A DNA stretch of 59,953 nucleotides, from positions 1-59,953 of the forward strand of contig JACKAX010000021.1 of assembly GCA_020634875.1 (NCBI GenBank). Reading direction: 5' to 3'. A program made the position numbers and the translations under genes. Below are positions 7,630 through 15,592 of the stretch, in pieces; positions within the stretch are counted from its first letter, which is position 1, and each line of letters begins with the position of its first letter. The notes beneath the pieces were generated by a model, which saw only the letters and a list, made by a program, of their open reading frames with translations, searched no databases and was not told the origin of the DNA. This DNA is from Anaerolineales bacterium (GTDB lineage: Bacteria; Chloroflexota; Anaerolineae; Anaerolineales; JABWBV01).

Positions 7630-9117
7630 TTACTTTTCATCTCGCATAATCTGGCTTTCCTTATTTGAACAAGTACAAGCTGTAATCGTTCGTGAGAACC
7701 GTTTTAAACTCCCCTGATAAGGTTCAGCTCCGTTATATGCCAACCACCCATCCAAATTGAACCCTAGTGGCCCCTCCGCTAACATCCACTCGCCATTATA
7801 TTTCCGCGCAATGTGAACGTGTGTCCCCGTCGAAGTCCCGCCCTCGCACGAAGGATGCCCAATCGGTTGTCCTGTATCCAACACGGTCCCAACCGTCGCG
7901 CGATCCTTTTCTGCGAGATGCAAATAAAACATCACCCACCCGGTCCGCTCATCCCCGTCGCCATCCAAATCCAACACGGCAACCCCCTCACCTGTCCGCA
8001 CGATGACCCCTGGCGCGACCGCGGTGGCCCAATCTTTCGACTCGACACACCCACTCGACTCACTGGGCGGGGCAAAATCAATCGCCGCATAAGGCATCTT
8101 CGTGCCCCATCCAGTATGAGGGCCACCTGTTAACGTCCAGGGACGCCCTAATTCAAAGGGCAAAATCATTGCCGGTTGCTCCAAGCTGCCGGGGATGTGT
8201 GCCGTCTCCTTTGACCACGGATCGCCAAACAACACCCAAAAATTAGCAGCAATCCCATCCGGGCCAATCGCTCGAAAATATTGGTCAGGTCTGTACAGTT
8301 GTGCAAAGTAATATTGGAGGGCAACTGTCGCGGCATTTTGCCACGGATCAGGCCGTTCAATGCGCCCGTCCAGCAAATCAAACTCGATCAGTTGCCCCAT
8401 CCGGTAGCGGTAATACCCATCATTCAAACGATCCGCAGCAGACGCTAACTGCAAATACACCCCCCGATGACTCGTGGAAATATAATCCAACGGATAATCT
8501 TCCAAATTAAAAGGCGGCTGGGGATTGGACAAAGCTCCTGTATGAAAATCCAATAATGCCAGCAATAATTGCGGGCTGACGCTAAAATTCGTCGCCACAA
8601 GATCGACAATCTGTGCCCCCGTGCGATTCTTCCCACCGGCAAACGAAACATAATTTTTGAGCCACCCCGGTTGAGACGCTACAAACGCCTCCGTGTCAAA
8701 CCCTACCTGCGAAGGCCCATTTACATACAACCCATCTGGGATGATCTGATACGAAGTGCCCCATAACGGTTTGTAATAGATCGGAATCCTCATTGGCATT
8801 CCTGGCGGCATCGTCGTTGCCGTGGAAGGAATAAACGGGTTTGCCGCCAAAATTTCATCCACCGTCGTATTGAATCGCGCCGCTAATGCAGGCAACAAGT
8901 CCCCAGTTTGCGCCGTGTAATCCACCAATTCCCCGGGCGTGTACTCAGGCCGCGTCGGGAATGGCGTCGGCTCCGGTAGGGTAGGTATCTCGGTGGGAGA
9001 TAAATCAATCGGTGTCACCAAAAGCCGCGCTGCCTCTCCCACCTGCTCCGGCCCCCCGCATGCCGAAAGCATCAGCCCCAATAAAATGAACATAAAGAAA
9101 AAATATCGTCTCATCAT
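7630..9117 (-). CDS. LysM + M23-type metallopeptidase lipoprotein, paralogue 1
   Basis: 495 residues. Lipoprotein signal with lipobox LSAC, lipidated Cys20. A Pro/Thr-rich linker leads to a LysM domain (DYTAQTGDLLPALAARFNTT, about 67-115). A middle region of about 200 residues shared by all four paralogues (core LLLALLDFHTGAL) has no function I recognise. The C-terminal M23/LytM-like domain shows GGPHTGW...AIDFAP, LDLDGDG, a central YLHL and THVHIARKYNGEW: the His, Asp and HxH needed for zinc. It probably cleaves or remodels cell-wall peptides outside the membrane. In some M23 families such a domain only activates amidases, so activity is inferred. Distal gene of the cluster. Confidence 0.85.
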   Translation of the reverse strand: MMRRYFFFMFILLGLMLSACGGPEQVGEAARLLVTPIDLSPTEIPTLPEPTPFPTRPEYTPGELVDYTAQTGDLLPALAARFNTTVDEILAANPFIPSTATTMPPGMPMRIPIYYKPLWGTSYQIIPDGLYVNGPSQVGFDTEAFVASQPGWLKNYVSFAGGKNRTGAQIVDLVATNFSVSPQLLLALLDFHTGALSNPQPPFNLEDYPLDYISTSHRGVYLQLASAADRLNDGYYRYRMGQLIEFDLLDGRIERPDPWQNAATVALQYYFAQLYRPDQYFRAIGPDGIAANFWVLFGDPWSKETAHIPGSLEQPAMILPFELGRPWTLTGGPHTGWGTKMPYAAIDFAPPSESSGCVESKDWATAVAPGVIVRTGEGVAVLDLDGDGDERTGWVMFYLHLAEKDRATVGTVLDTGQPIGHPSCEGGTSTGTHVHIARKYNGEWMLAEGPLGFNLDGWLAYNGAEPYQGSLKRFSRTITACTCSNKESQIMRDEK

Positions 9118-9178
9118 TACCTAAACGCCCCCGATTTTATCACCTTCTCCCTCTCGCCCCCTTCCTTTCACACCTTCC

Positions 9179-9201
9179 ACTCATCACTCATCACTCATCA
9201 C
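9179..9201. repeat. Tandem 7-base repeat at the 3' end of a gene
   Basis: ACTCATC is repeated three times. The stop codon and last residues (VMSDE) of the paralogue 2 gene are encoded by it, so copy number changes would alter the C-terminus. Confidence 0.7.
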
Positions 9202-10827
9202 GATCCACCCCTCTCGCCAGCTACACGTACACGCTGTCCGCACCTCCTCCCCTCTCGTGAGCGTGCCCTTATACGGCTTATCCCCATTGTGCGCGATCCA
9301 TCCCCCCAAATTGAACGGCAACGCCCCATCCGCTGCTAACCACTCCCCATTAAACTTCCGCGCCAGATGCACATGCGTCCCATTCGCTACCCCGCCCTCG
9401 CACGAGGGATGTCCCAACCGATCTCCCGTTTTCACCACAGTTCCCAGCATCACCCGTTCCCGCGCCTCCAGATGTAAATACAACACATCCCAACCCGTTT
9501 GCTCCACTCCATCGGCAGGCGTTTCCCCGTCCAAATCCAGTACGACAACCCCTTCCTCTACCCGCACGACCACCCCATCCGCCACCGCTAGCACCCACTC
9601 ATCCGATTGCACACAACCTTGCGAGGCCAGTGCAGGCGCAAAATCTAACCCGGCGAGCGGCCCATTCCCATCATACGCCGCGTGTGGCCCACCCGTAAAA
9701 CTCCACGTTGTTCCTGCCTCAAACGGTAAAATAAAATCCGGCTGAACCACCCCCGCCGGAAAAATCTCCCCCTCCCGCGGCCACGGATCGCCAAACATCG
9801 CGGCATACCGCGCGGCAAACCCCTTCGGCCCCACCGCTTGCTCAAACGTCGCCCGATCATCCACAAACGCAAAAAAATACTGCACCGCCACCGTTCCCGC
9901 GTTCAACGTCGGGTCCGGGCGGATAACCGTTCCATCCTTCAACGTGAATTCCGTTAGTGTCCCCGCCCGCCACCCGGAATACCCTGCCCACATCCGGCGC
10001 ACCACCCAATTCAACTGACCCCACAAATCCTTTCGAATATACCCGGTCGAAGTCGCCTTCAAAAACGGCTCCAACTCCACCTGTGTCCCCGGATTTTCCA
10101 GCACGCACCCGCACTGATATTCCAACAACGCCAGCAACAACCGGGGATTCACCCCGTTTTCCCGCGCCAGCAACTCAATCACCTGCACCCCGGAATTCCA
10201 CCCATTCAACATCAAATATTGTCGATGCGTTTTCAAATACCCCTCCGTCCCCTCCACATACCCAAAAACATCGAACCCCAATGCCTCTGCCGAAAAAATA
10301 AATTCACTGTCCGGCAATATCCGATTCCCCGGCCCGACCGCGAACCCCGCCGCGTTCCGCACCCCATCGAGGATGATCAGCCCTACCCCCGCGGGGATCA
10401 GCCCTCCGGCATTTTCCACTTTCGGACAGTTTTCCGCAGCCCCCTCACATTCAATCGCCTCCACCGTCGTGCCAAACCGCGCGGCCAGTGCGGTCAGGGT
10501 ATCGCCGGATTGGGTCTCGTACCGCACGTAGCCGGGGAGGAGCGTCGCAGTTGGGGTGAGCGTGGGTGTGAGGGTCGCGGTCGCCGTTGGGGGGATGGGC
10601 GTCTGGGTTGGCGAGATTGTGGGGGTGAGGGAGGCGGTGGGGCTGGGGAGATGTGTGGGTTCGTCCGTCGGCAGGATCACGACCGCAGTGGTGAGGGGTG
10701 TTCGTGGCGTGCAGGCCGCGAGAAGGGGAAAAAAGGTAAATAGGGTAAATAAAGTAAATAAGGTAGATAAAGCACCTTTATCTACCTTGTTTACTCTAGG
10801 TACTCTGACTGTCCTAAGGCTGTTCAT
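9184..10827 (-). CDS. LysM + M23-type metallopeptidase lipoprotein, paralogue 2
   Basis: 547 residues from the ATG at 10827, which overlaps the stop of the upstream paralogue by 14 bases; an in-frame ATG at 10863 would overlap by 50. Lipobox LLAAC. The signal peptide hydrophobic core reads LSTLFTLFTLFTFF and is encoded by a palindromic repeat. After a long Pro/Thr linker comes LysM (YETQSGDTLTALAARFGTT), the shared middle region (LLLALLEYQCGC) and the M23 domain (GGPHAAYDGNGPLAGLDFAP, THVHLARKFNGEW). Zinc ligands are intact. Predicted to act on peptidoglycan outside the membrane. Extra Cys residues (CEGAAENC, QCGC) set it apart from its sisters. Confidence 0.82.
   Translation of the reverse strand: MNSLRTVRVPRVNKVDKGALSTLFTLFTLFTFFPLLAACTPRTPLTTAVVILPTDEPTHLPSPTASLTPTISPTQTPIPPTATATLTPTLTPTATLLPGYVRYETQSGDTLTALAARFGTTVEAIECEGAAENCPKVENAGGLIPAGVGLIILDGVRNAAGFAVGPGNRILPDSEFIFSAEALGFDVFGYVEGTEGYLKTHRQYLMLNGWNSGVQVIELLARENGVNPRLLLALLEYQCGCVLENPGTQVELEPFLKATSTGYIRKDLWGQLNWVVRRMWAGYSGWRAGTLTEFTLKDGTVIRPDPTLNAGTVAVQYFFAFVDDRATFEQAVGPKGFAARYAAMFGDPWPREGEIFPAGVVQPDFILPFEAGTTWSFTGGPHAAYDGNGPLAGLDFAPALASQGCVQSDEWVLAVADGVVVRVEEGVVVLDLDGETPADGVEQTGWDVLYLHLEARERVMLGTVVKTGDRLGHPSCEGGVANGTHVHLARKFNGEWLAADGALPFNLGGWIAHNGDKPYKGTLTRGEEVRTACTCSWREGWIVMSDE
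10741..10795. repeat. Palindromic repeat inside the signal-peptide coding region
   Basis: Arms GTAAATAAGGTAGATAAAG (10754-10772) and CTTTATCTACCTTGTTTAC (10776-10794) pair with one mismatch around a 3-base loop. The left side continues as a degenerate 9-base tandem repeat (GGTAAATAG-like) to about 10735. It encodes part of the n- and h-region of the lipoprotein signal. Confidence 0.75.
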
Positions 10828-12376
10828 CTTTTGCTCGAATAATGCGCGTATCGGCAGTGCCATAGGGATTGGCCGTGATCGTTATCCCGTCGCGAGTCAG
10901 GGTGCCCTCATAGGGGGCTTCACCAGCCCCTACCACCCATCCGTTGAGGGTGAAGGGCAGCGGACCACCAGCGAGCATCCATTCCCCATTATATTTTCGG
11001 GCAATATGAATGTGCGTTCCCGTCGAAAAGCCACCCTCACACGAGGGATATCCTAAAAACTGCCCCTGCACCACCCACGACCCAACAGGAATTTTGCTTT
11101 CTGTGGCGATATGAAGGTAGGCCAGCACCCACCCGGTTTGCTCGTGTCCGTCACCGTCCAAATCCAGCACCAGCACCCCTTTTCCGGATCGGACGACTAA
11201 CCCTGGCGCGGCTGCCACTACCCAGTTTTGGGATTCGACACATCCGGGTTCGGTGTTGCCGGGTGCAAAGTCAATGGCGGCCCGCGCACCTAACCGTGTC
11301 CAAGCACCGTGTGGACCGCCGCTGTATGCCCAAATCTGATCTATTTGGAAGGGTAAGATCATCTCTGGCTGGGTAAGTGTAGGGGGATAGAGCGGTTCAA
11401 CGGAGGCTGCCATCAGCCAGGGGTTGCCAAAAAGGCGGGTGTAGAGCGCGGGGAAGCCGGTGTTGGGGTCGAGGGCTTGAATCCATTCGGCACTGTCGTT
11501 CAGTTGGGCGAAGAAATACATGATGGCAACCGTACCCGCGTTTAAATCTGGGGCCAGGCGCACAGATACGCCGTCTTTGAACGTGATCTCATTTAGGGTG
11601 CCCTCCCGCCAACCGTAGTAGCCAATGCCCAGTTGGTCAGAGGCCCAGGTCAATTGCTGGAACAAGCCTTTTTTTGATGGATCAATGTAGCCGAGGGGGT
11701 AGGTAATTTTTTCGCCTTCAGGTGTGCCAAACACCCACCCGCTTTGATATTCCAGCAAAGCCAGCAGCATCCGCGGGTTGACGGAGTTTTCTAACCCAAC
11801 CCGGCTAATCACCTGCGCGCCGGTTGTTGTCCCCGTGGTGCCGAGATATTCGCTGTATGTGTTGAGGTAGCCGTTGCCGTAATTGACATAGCCTTCGATG
11901 TTGAAATCAATGGCGGAGGGGCCGTACACGATCTCACTGTCGGGGATAATCCGGTCGGCGTGGGAGGTGTTGTACAGGCGGCGAGGAATGACGAGTAGTT
12001 GGTTGGGATTGATGAATCCGGTCGGAGGAATCGGGTCGGTGGAGGTGATCTCTTCGGGCAAAACGGAAAACCGCAGGGCCAGGCTTTGGAGGGTGTCGCC
12101 TGCTTGTGCGTTGTAGAGGTACGGGGAGGTGTCCACTGCGCCAGGGATGATGGTCGCGGTCGCGGGGGAGGTTTGTGTAGGGGGAAGCGGTGTCTCGGTG
12201 GGGGAGTTGGTATCAATCACAGGTTCGCTGACTGGGCCGGGCGTGTTCGTACTCCACACAATCGTGGGCGGTGCGCCAATCCCTGGGGTGGGCGCGGCCA
12301 GGGTTCCGGTACACGCCAGGGCGACGATCAGGAAGGGGGCCAGGAAAAGGGCGAGGGTCTTACCGTTGAATTTCAC
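10814..12376 (-). CDS. LysM + M23-type metallopeptidase lipoprotein, paralogue 3
   Basis: 520 residues from the GTG at 12376, which follows GGAGGAGGG and overlaps the upstream gene by 17 bases; a longer reading from 12409 adds a basic stretch not needed for the signal. Lipobox ALAC. Pro/Thr linker, LysM (YNAQAGDTLQSLALRFSVL), shared middle region (MLLALLEYQSGW) and M23 domain with GGPHGAW...AIDFAP, LDLDGDG and THIHIARKYNGEW. Same predicted role as its paralogues. The gene order and small overlaps suggest one transcript from paralogue 4 through paralogue 1, although paralogue 1 is 66 bases away from paralogue 2. Confidence 0.83.
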   Translation of the reverse strand: MKFNGKTLALFLAPFLIVALACTGTLAAPTPGIGAPPTIVWSTNTPGPVSEPVIDTNSPTETPLPPTQTSPATATIIPGAVDTSPYLYNAQAGDTLQSLALRFSVLPEEITSTDPIPPTGFINPNQLLVIPRRLYNTSHADRIIPDSEIVYGPSAIDFNIEGYVNYGNGYLNTYSEYLGTTGTTTGAQVISRVGLENSVNPRMLLALLEYQSGWVFGTPEGEKITYPLGYIDPSKKGLFQQLTWASDQLGIGYYGWREGTLNEITFKDGVSVRLAPDLNAGTVAIMYFFAQLNDSAEWIQALDPNTGFPALYTRLFGNPWLMAASVEPLYPPTLTQPEMILPFQIDQIWAYSGGPHGAWTRLGARAAIDFAPGNTEPGCVESQNWVVAAAPGLVVRSGKGVLVLDLDGDGHEQTGWVLAYLHIATESKIPVGSWVVQGQFLGYPSCEGGFSTGTHIHIARKYNGEWMLAGGPLPFTLNGWVVGAGEAPYEGTLTRDGITITANPYGTADTRIIRAKDEQP

Positions 12377-13889
12377 CGATGCCCTCCTCCTCACCCACAT
12401 AGGCTTCAATCATCACGCCATCGCGGACGAGGTAGCCATCGTATTCGTTGCCGGTCCCTTGCGAGACCCATCCATCCATTACAAAGGGCAGGTTGGGCTG
12501 GTCGGCGGAAATCCATTCGCCGTTGTATTTGCGGGCGATGTGGACGTGCGTGCCGTTGGAAACGCCGCCCTCGCACGAAGGGTGTCCGAGCCGGTCGCCC
12601 GCTTTGACCTGCGTGCCCTGACGGATGCGGTCACGGCTTTCGATGTGCAGATAAAAAATGACCCAACCAGTTTGTTCCAGCCCATCGCCATCCAAATCCA
12701 ACACGACGGTGCCGGTTCCCGTCCGGGCGATATACCCATCCGCGACGGCCACCACCCATTCATCACTTTGCACACACCCCATCGCATCACCGGGCGGCGC
12801 AAAATCGAGCGCGGCCCACGCGGACCCCTCGTCCCAACCACCGTGCGGCCCGCCCGTAAAGTGCCAGACCTCGCCCGATTCAATGGGCAGTTGGAGCGTG
12901 GGTTGGGTCAGTACGGGAGGAATGAGTGGTTCGTAGGCAAATTGGAACGGAGAGCCAAAGAGCCGGGTGTAGGTCTGGTAAAACCCCTGGTCGGAGACCG
13001 CCTCGCGCCAGTCGGTTTCGGCGTACAGACGGGAGAAGAGATATTGCACACCAATGGTGCCCGCGTTGAGCGTGGGCGCAGCGGGGATCAGATGGTTGTC
13101 GAGCAGGATGAAGCCACCGAGGCCGTCCACCCGCCAGAGGTAGTAACCTCGGTTGAGGTTGTCGGCAGTGTAAGCAAGTTGGCGGTAAAGCCCCTCGCGG
13201 TAGCCATCGTACAAGCCCATTGGAAAGTCTAGGGTGTCATCTTTTGGGGCGGAGTTGGTGACCCACTGACTTTGGTATTCCAGGATGGCCAGGAGCAAGC
13301 GGGGGTTGACAGAGTAGTTTTGTGCGACCCGTTCAACGATTTGCGCCCCGGTCATAAATTCGCCGTTGACTTCTTCGAGGTAGGTGGCGAGGTGACCGCT
13401 TTTGGCGAGAATGAACGAGGCGATGTCAAAGTTGGCGGCGTTGGGGCCGTAGACGAGTTCGGAGTCGGGGATAAGTTTGAGCGCAGGGCCGGTCGCGCCG
13501 GGAGGGGGGGCGGGGATTTGGAGCACTTGCCCGATTTCCAGGTAGTCGGGGTTGGCAAGGGTATTGGCTTCAACAATTTGTTCGATAGAAACACCGTAAC
13601 GGGAAGCGATGATGTGAAGGGTATCGCCAGCCTGGACGGTGTATTGTTCGGGTTCTTTCCGCAGGCCGGGGATGTTGTGGGGGGTATCGGGTGTGGGGGT
13701 CGTTTCGGGGCGGGTCTGGATGATGGGGGTGGTTTCGAGCGGGGCGGCGGTGGGAATTGGTCCGGCGACGCTGGGAGTTTCCTCGGCAGACAGGCTCCAT
13801 GGGCTGTTTTGATCCGCCAGTTTGGTGCAGGCGGGGAGGGTGAATGTGAAAAGGAGAAGCAAACTAAAGAAAAGGGTTCGAGCGGACAT
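12360..13889 (-). CDS. LysM + M23-type metallopeptidase lipoprotein, paralogue 4
   Basis: 509 residues from the ATG at 13889 (MSARTLFF); the in-frame reading to 13973 adds a stretch that is unlike a signal peptide. Lipobox LPAC. LysM (YTVQAGDTLHIIASRYGVS, ending QVLQIP) is the best preserved of the four. Shared middle region (LLLAILEYQSQW), then M23 with GGPHGGW...ALDFAP, LDLDGDG, YLHIES and THVHIARKYNGEW. First gene of the four-gene run and divergent from gatB. LysM should bind peptidoglycan glycan and M23 cut or help cut stem peptides. Confidence 0.85.
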   Translation of the reverse strand: MSARTLFFSLLLLFTFTLPACTKLADQNSPWSLSAEETPSVAGPIPTAAPLETTPIIQTRPETTPTPDTPHNIPGLRKEPEQYTVQAGDTLHIIASRYGVSIEQIVEANTLANPDYLEIGQVLQIPAPPPGATGPALKLIPDSELVYGPNAANFDIASFILAKSGHLATYLEEVNGEFMTGAQIVERVAQNYSVNPRLLLAILEYQSQWVTNSAPKDDTLDFPMGLYDGYREGLYRQLAYTADNLNRGYYLWRVDGLGGFILLDNHLIPAAPTLNAGTIGVQYLFSRLYAETDWREAVSDQGFYQTYTRLFGSPFQFAYEPLIPPVLTQPTLQLPIESGEVWHFTGGPHGGWDEGSAWAALDFAPPGDAMGCVQSDEWVVAVADGYIARTGTGTVVLDLDGDGLEQTGWVIFYLHIESRDRIRQGTQVKAGDRLGHPSCEGGVSNGTHVHIARKYNGEWISADQPNLPFVMDGWVSQGTGNEYDGYLVRDGVMIEAYVGEEEGIGEIQR

Positions 13890-14080
13890 TGGCGAGGATT
13901 TTATCGCGACGAAGAGACGATGACCAGGAATGAGGGGGTGAAAAGATTGTGAGTCTATTGTGCCTTTTTCCACGAGAACCCGCAGGGATTTCGCATTTCA
14001 ATTCCGGTATTTTTGTTATCTTGTGGTAAAAATGATCTTGTAATCCATCTAAATTTCGAAATAAAAATAGAGAACCCCTT

Positions 14081-15523
14081 ATGCCTGAATACGAAGCCGT
14101 CATCGGGCTGGAAACCCACATCCAGCTTAACACCACCACTAAAATATTTTGTTCCTGCAAAGCCGATTCATGGAACGATGGCCCGAACACCAACATTTGT
14201 CCGGTGTGTACCGGGTTGCCGGGGGTCTTGCCGGTGCTGAATAAGGCTGCCGTGGAAAAAGCCGTTTTGCTTGCCGCTGCAATGCACGCGGACATTCAGA
14301 GCCTATCTTTCTTTGACCGGAAAAACTACTTTTACCCCGATCTGCCCAAAGGCTATCAGATTTCGCAATATGACCGCTCGATTGCGCGCGGCGGCTTTAT
14401 GGATTTGCCCACGCCTGTAGGCGCGCCCGAAGGCGAAACCCGCGTGCGGATTCATAAACTCCACCTGGAAGAAGACGCGGGCAAAACGAAAAACGAATTT
14501 GGTCGCCGGATGATTGACTTCAACCGCTGCGGCGTACCGTTGATTGAAATGGTCACTGGCCCCGACATCCACACCGCCGACGAGGCCGCCGCGTACCTCA
14601 TTCGTTTGCGCCAACTCCTACGCTGGTTGGGCGTCTCCGAAGCGGACATGGAAAAAGGCCATCTGCGTGCCGATGCCAACGTTTCGATCCGGCCCAAAGG
14701 CAGCACGGTGCTGAATACCAAAACGGAAATCAAAAACGTCAACTCCATCGAAGCGGTGCGGTCGGCGATTGAGAAGGAAATCGAACGACAGGTCCGCGAG
14801 GTGGAAGCGGGGAACACGATCAAACCCTGGACGCTCAGTTGGGATGACGAAACCCAAACGTTGAGCAAAATGCGCTCGAAAGAAACCGAAGCCGATTACC
14901 GCTACTTCCGCGAACCCGATCTGCTCCCCGTCCGTTTGGACGACACCTGGCGCGCCGACATTCTCGCGACCCTACCAGAACTCCCTCTCGCGCGGCGTGC
15001 CCGGTTCATCCAGGAATACGGCCTGCCCGAGTACGACTCCGAAATCCTGACCGGGGAACGCGCCCTGTCCGATTTCTACGAAGCGGCGGTCAAAGCCTAC
15101 GGTGGTGACCCCAAAACTGTCTCCAATTGGATGATGAACGATGTGCTGCGAATGCTCAATGATAGGGGGTTGACCGCGTCCGAGTTAATCCTCACCCCCG
15201 CGCACCTGGCGGAGGCGATCCGGTTGGTGGACGAGAAGGTGATCAATACTTCGACGGGGAAAGCGTTGGTTTCCAAAGTTCAGGATTCTGGCAAGGCTCC
15301 GAAAGCCATTGTGGAGGCAGAAGGACTGGCGAAGGTCAGCGATGAAGACGCGATCCGTGCCATAGTGGAACAGATTTTAGTGGCGAATCTGGGTGAGGTG
15401 GCTTCGTACAAAGCCGGAAAGGAAACCCTGATGGGTTGGTTCGTCGGTCAGGTGATGCGGCAGTCGCGTGGCAAGGCTGATCCGCAAACGGCACGAGCGA
15501 TTTTGGAACAATTACTAAAATAG
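14081..15523 (+). CDS. gatB: Aspartyl/glutamyl-tRNA(Asn/Gln) amidotransferase subunit B
   Basis: 480 residues, usual GatB length. Starts MPEYEAVIGLETHIQL, followed by zinc cysteines (CSCKA and CPVCTGLPG), the kinase-like core (FDRKNYFYPDLPKGYQISQY, with GIPLIE-like CGVPLIEMVTGPD) and the C-terminal helical YqeY-like tail (ILTPAHLAEAIRLV to the end). GatB phosphorylates misacylated Glu-tRNA(Gln) or Asp-tRNA(Asn) and passes it to ammonia from GatA. gatA and gatC are not adjacent here. No clear ribosome binding site before the ATG; the start is fixed by the conserved N-terminus. Confident call. Confidence 0.96.
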   Translation: MPEYEAVIGLETHIQLNTTTKIFCSCKADSWNDGPNTNICPVCTGLPGVLPVLNKAAVEKAVLLAAAMHADIQSLSFFDRKNYFYPDLPKGYQISQYDRSIARGGFMDLPTPVGAPEGETRVRIHKLHLEEDAGKTKNEFGRRMIDFNRCGVPLIEMVTGPDIHTADEAAAYLIRLRQLLRWLGVSEADMEKGHLRADANVSIRPKGSTVLNTKTEIKNVNSIEAVRSAIEKEIERQVREVEAGNTIKPWTLSWDDETQTLSKMRSKETEADYRYFREPDLLPVRLDDTWRADILATLPELPLARRARFIQEYGLPEYDSEILTGERALSDFYEAAVKAYGGDPKTVSNWMMNDVLRMLNDRGLTASELILTPAHLAEAIRLVDEKVINTSTGKALVSKVQDSGKAPKAIVEAEGLAKVSDEDAIRAIVEQILVANLGEVASYKAGKETLMGWFVGQVMRQSRGKADPQTARAILEQLLK

Positions 15524-15592
15524 GTTGCCCAAGCTTTGTTTCCAGCCAAAGATAATAGGGCGTGTCTTTTTGAAGAAATGTAGTTAGTGTTT

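Noticed and set aside
12129..13232. 367-residue plus-strand reading frame
   Set aside because: Antisense to two LysM/M23 genes that have lipoboxes and conserved motifs; no domain in the antisense frame.
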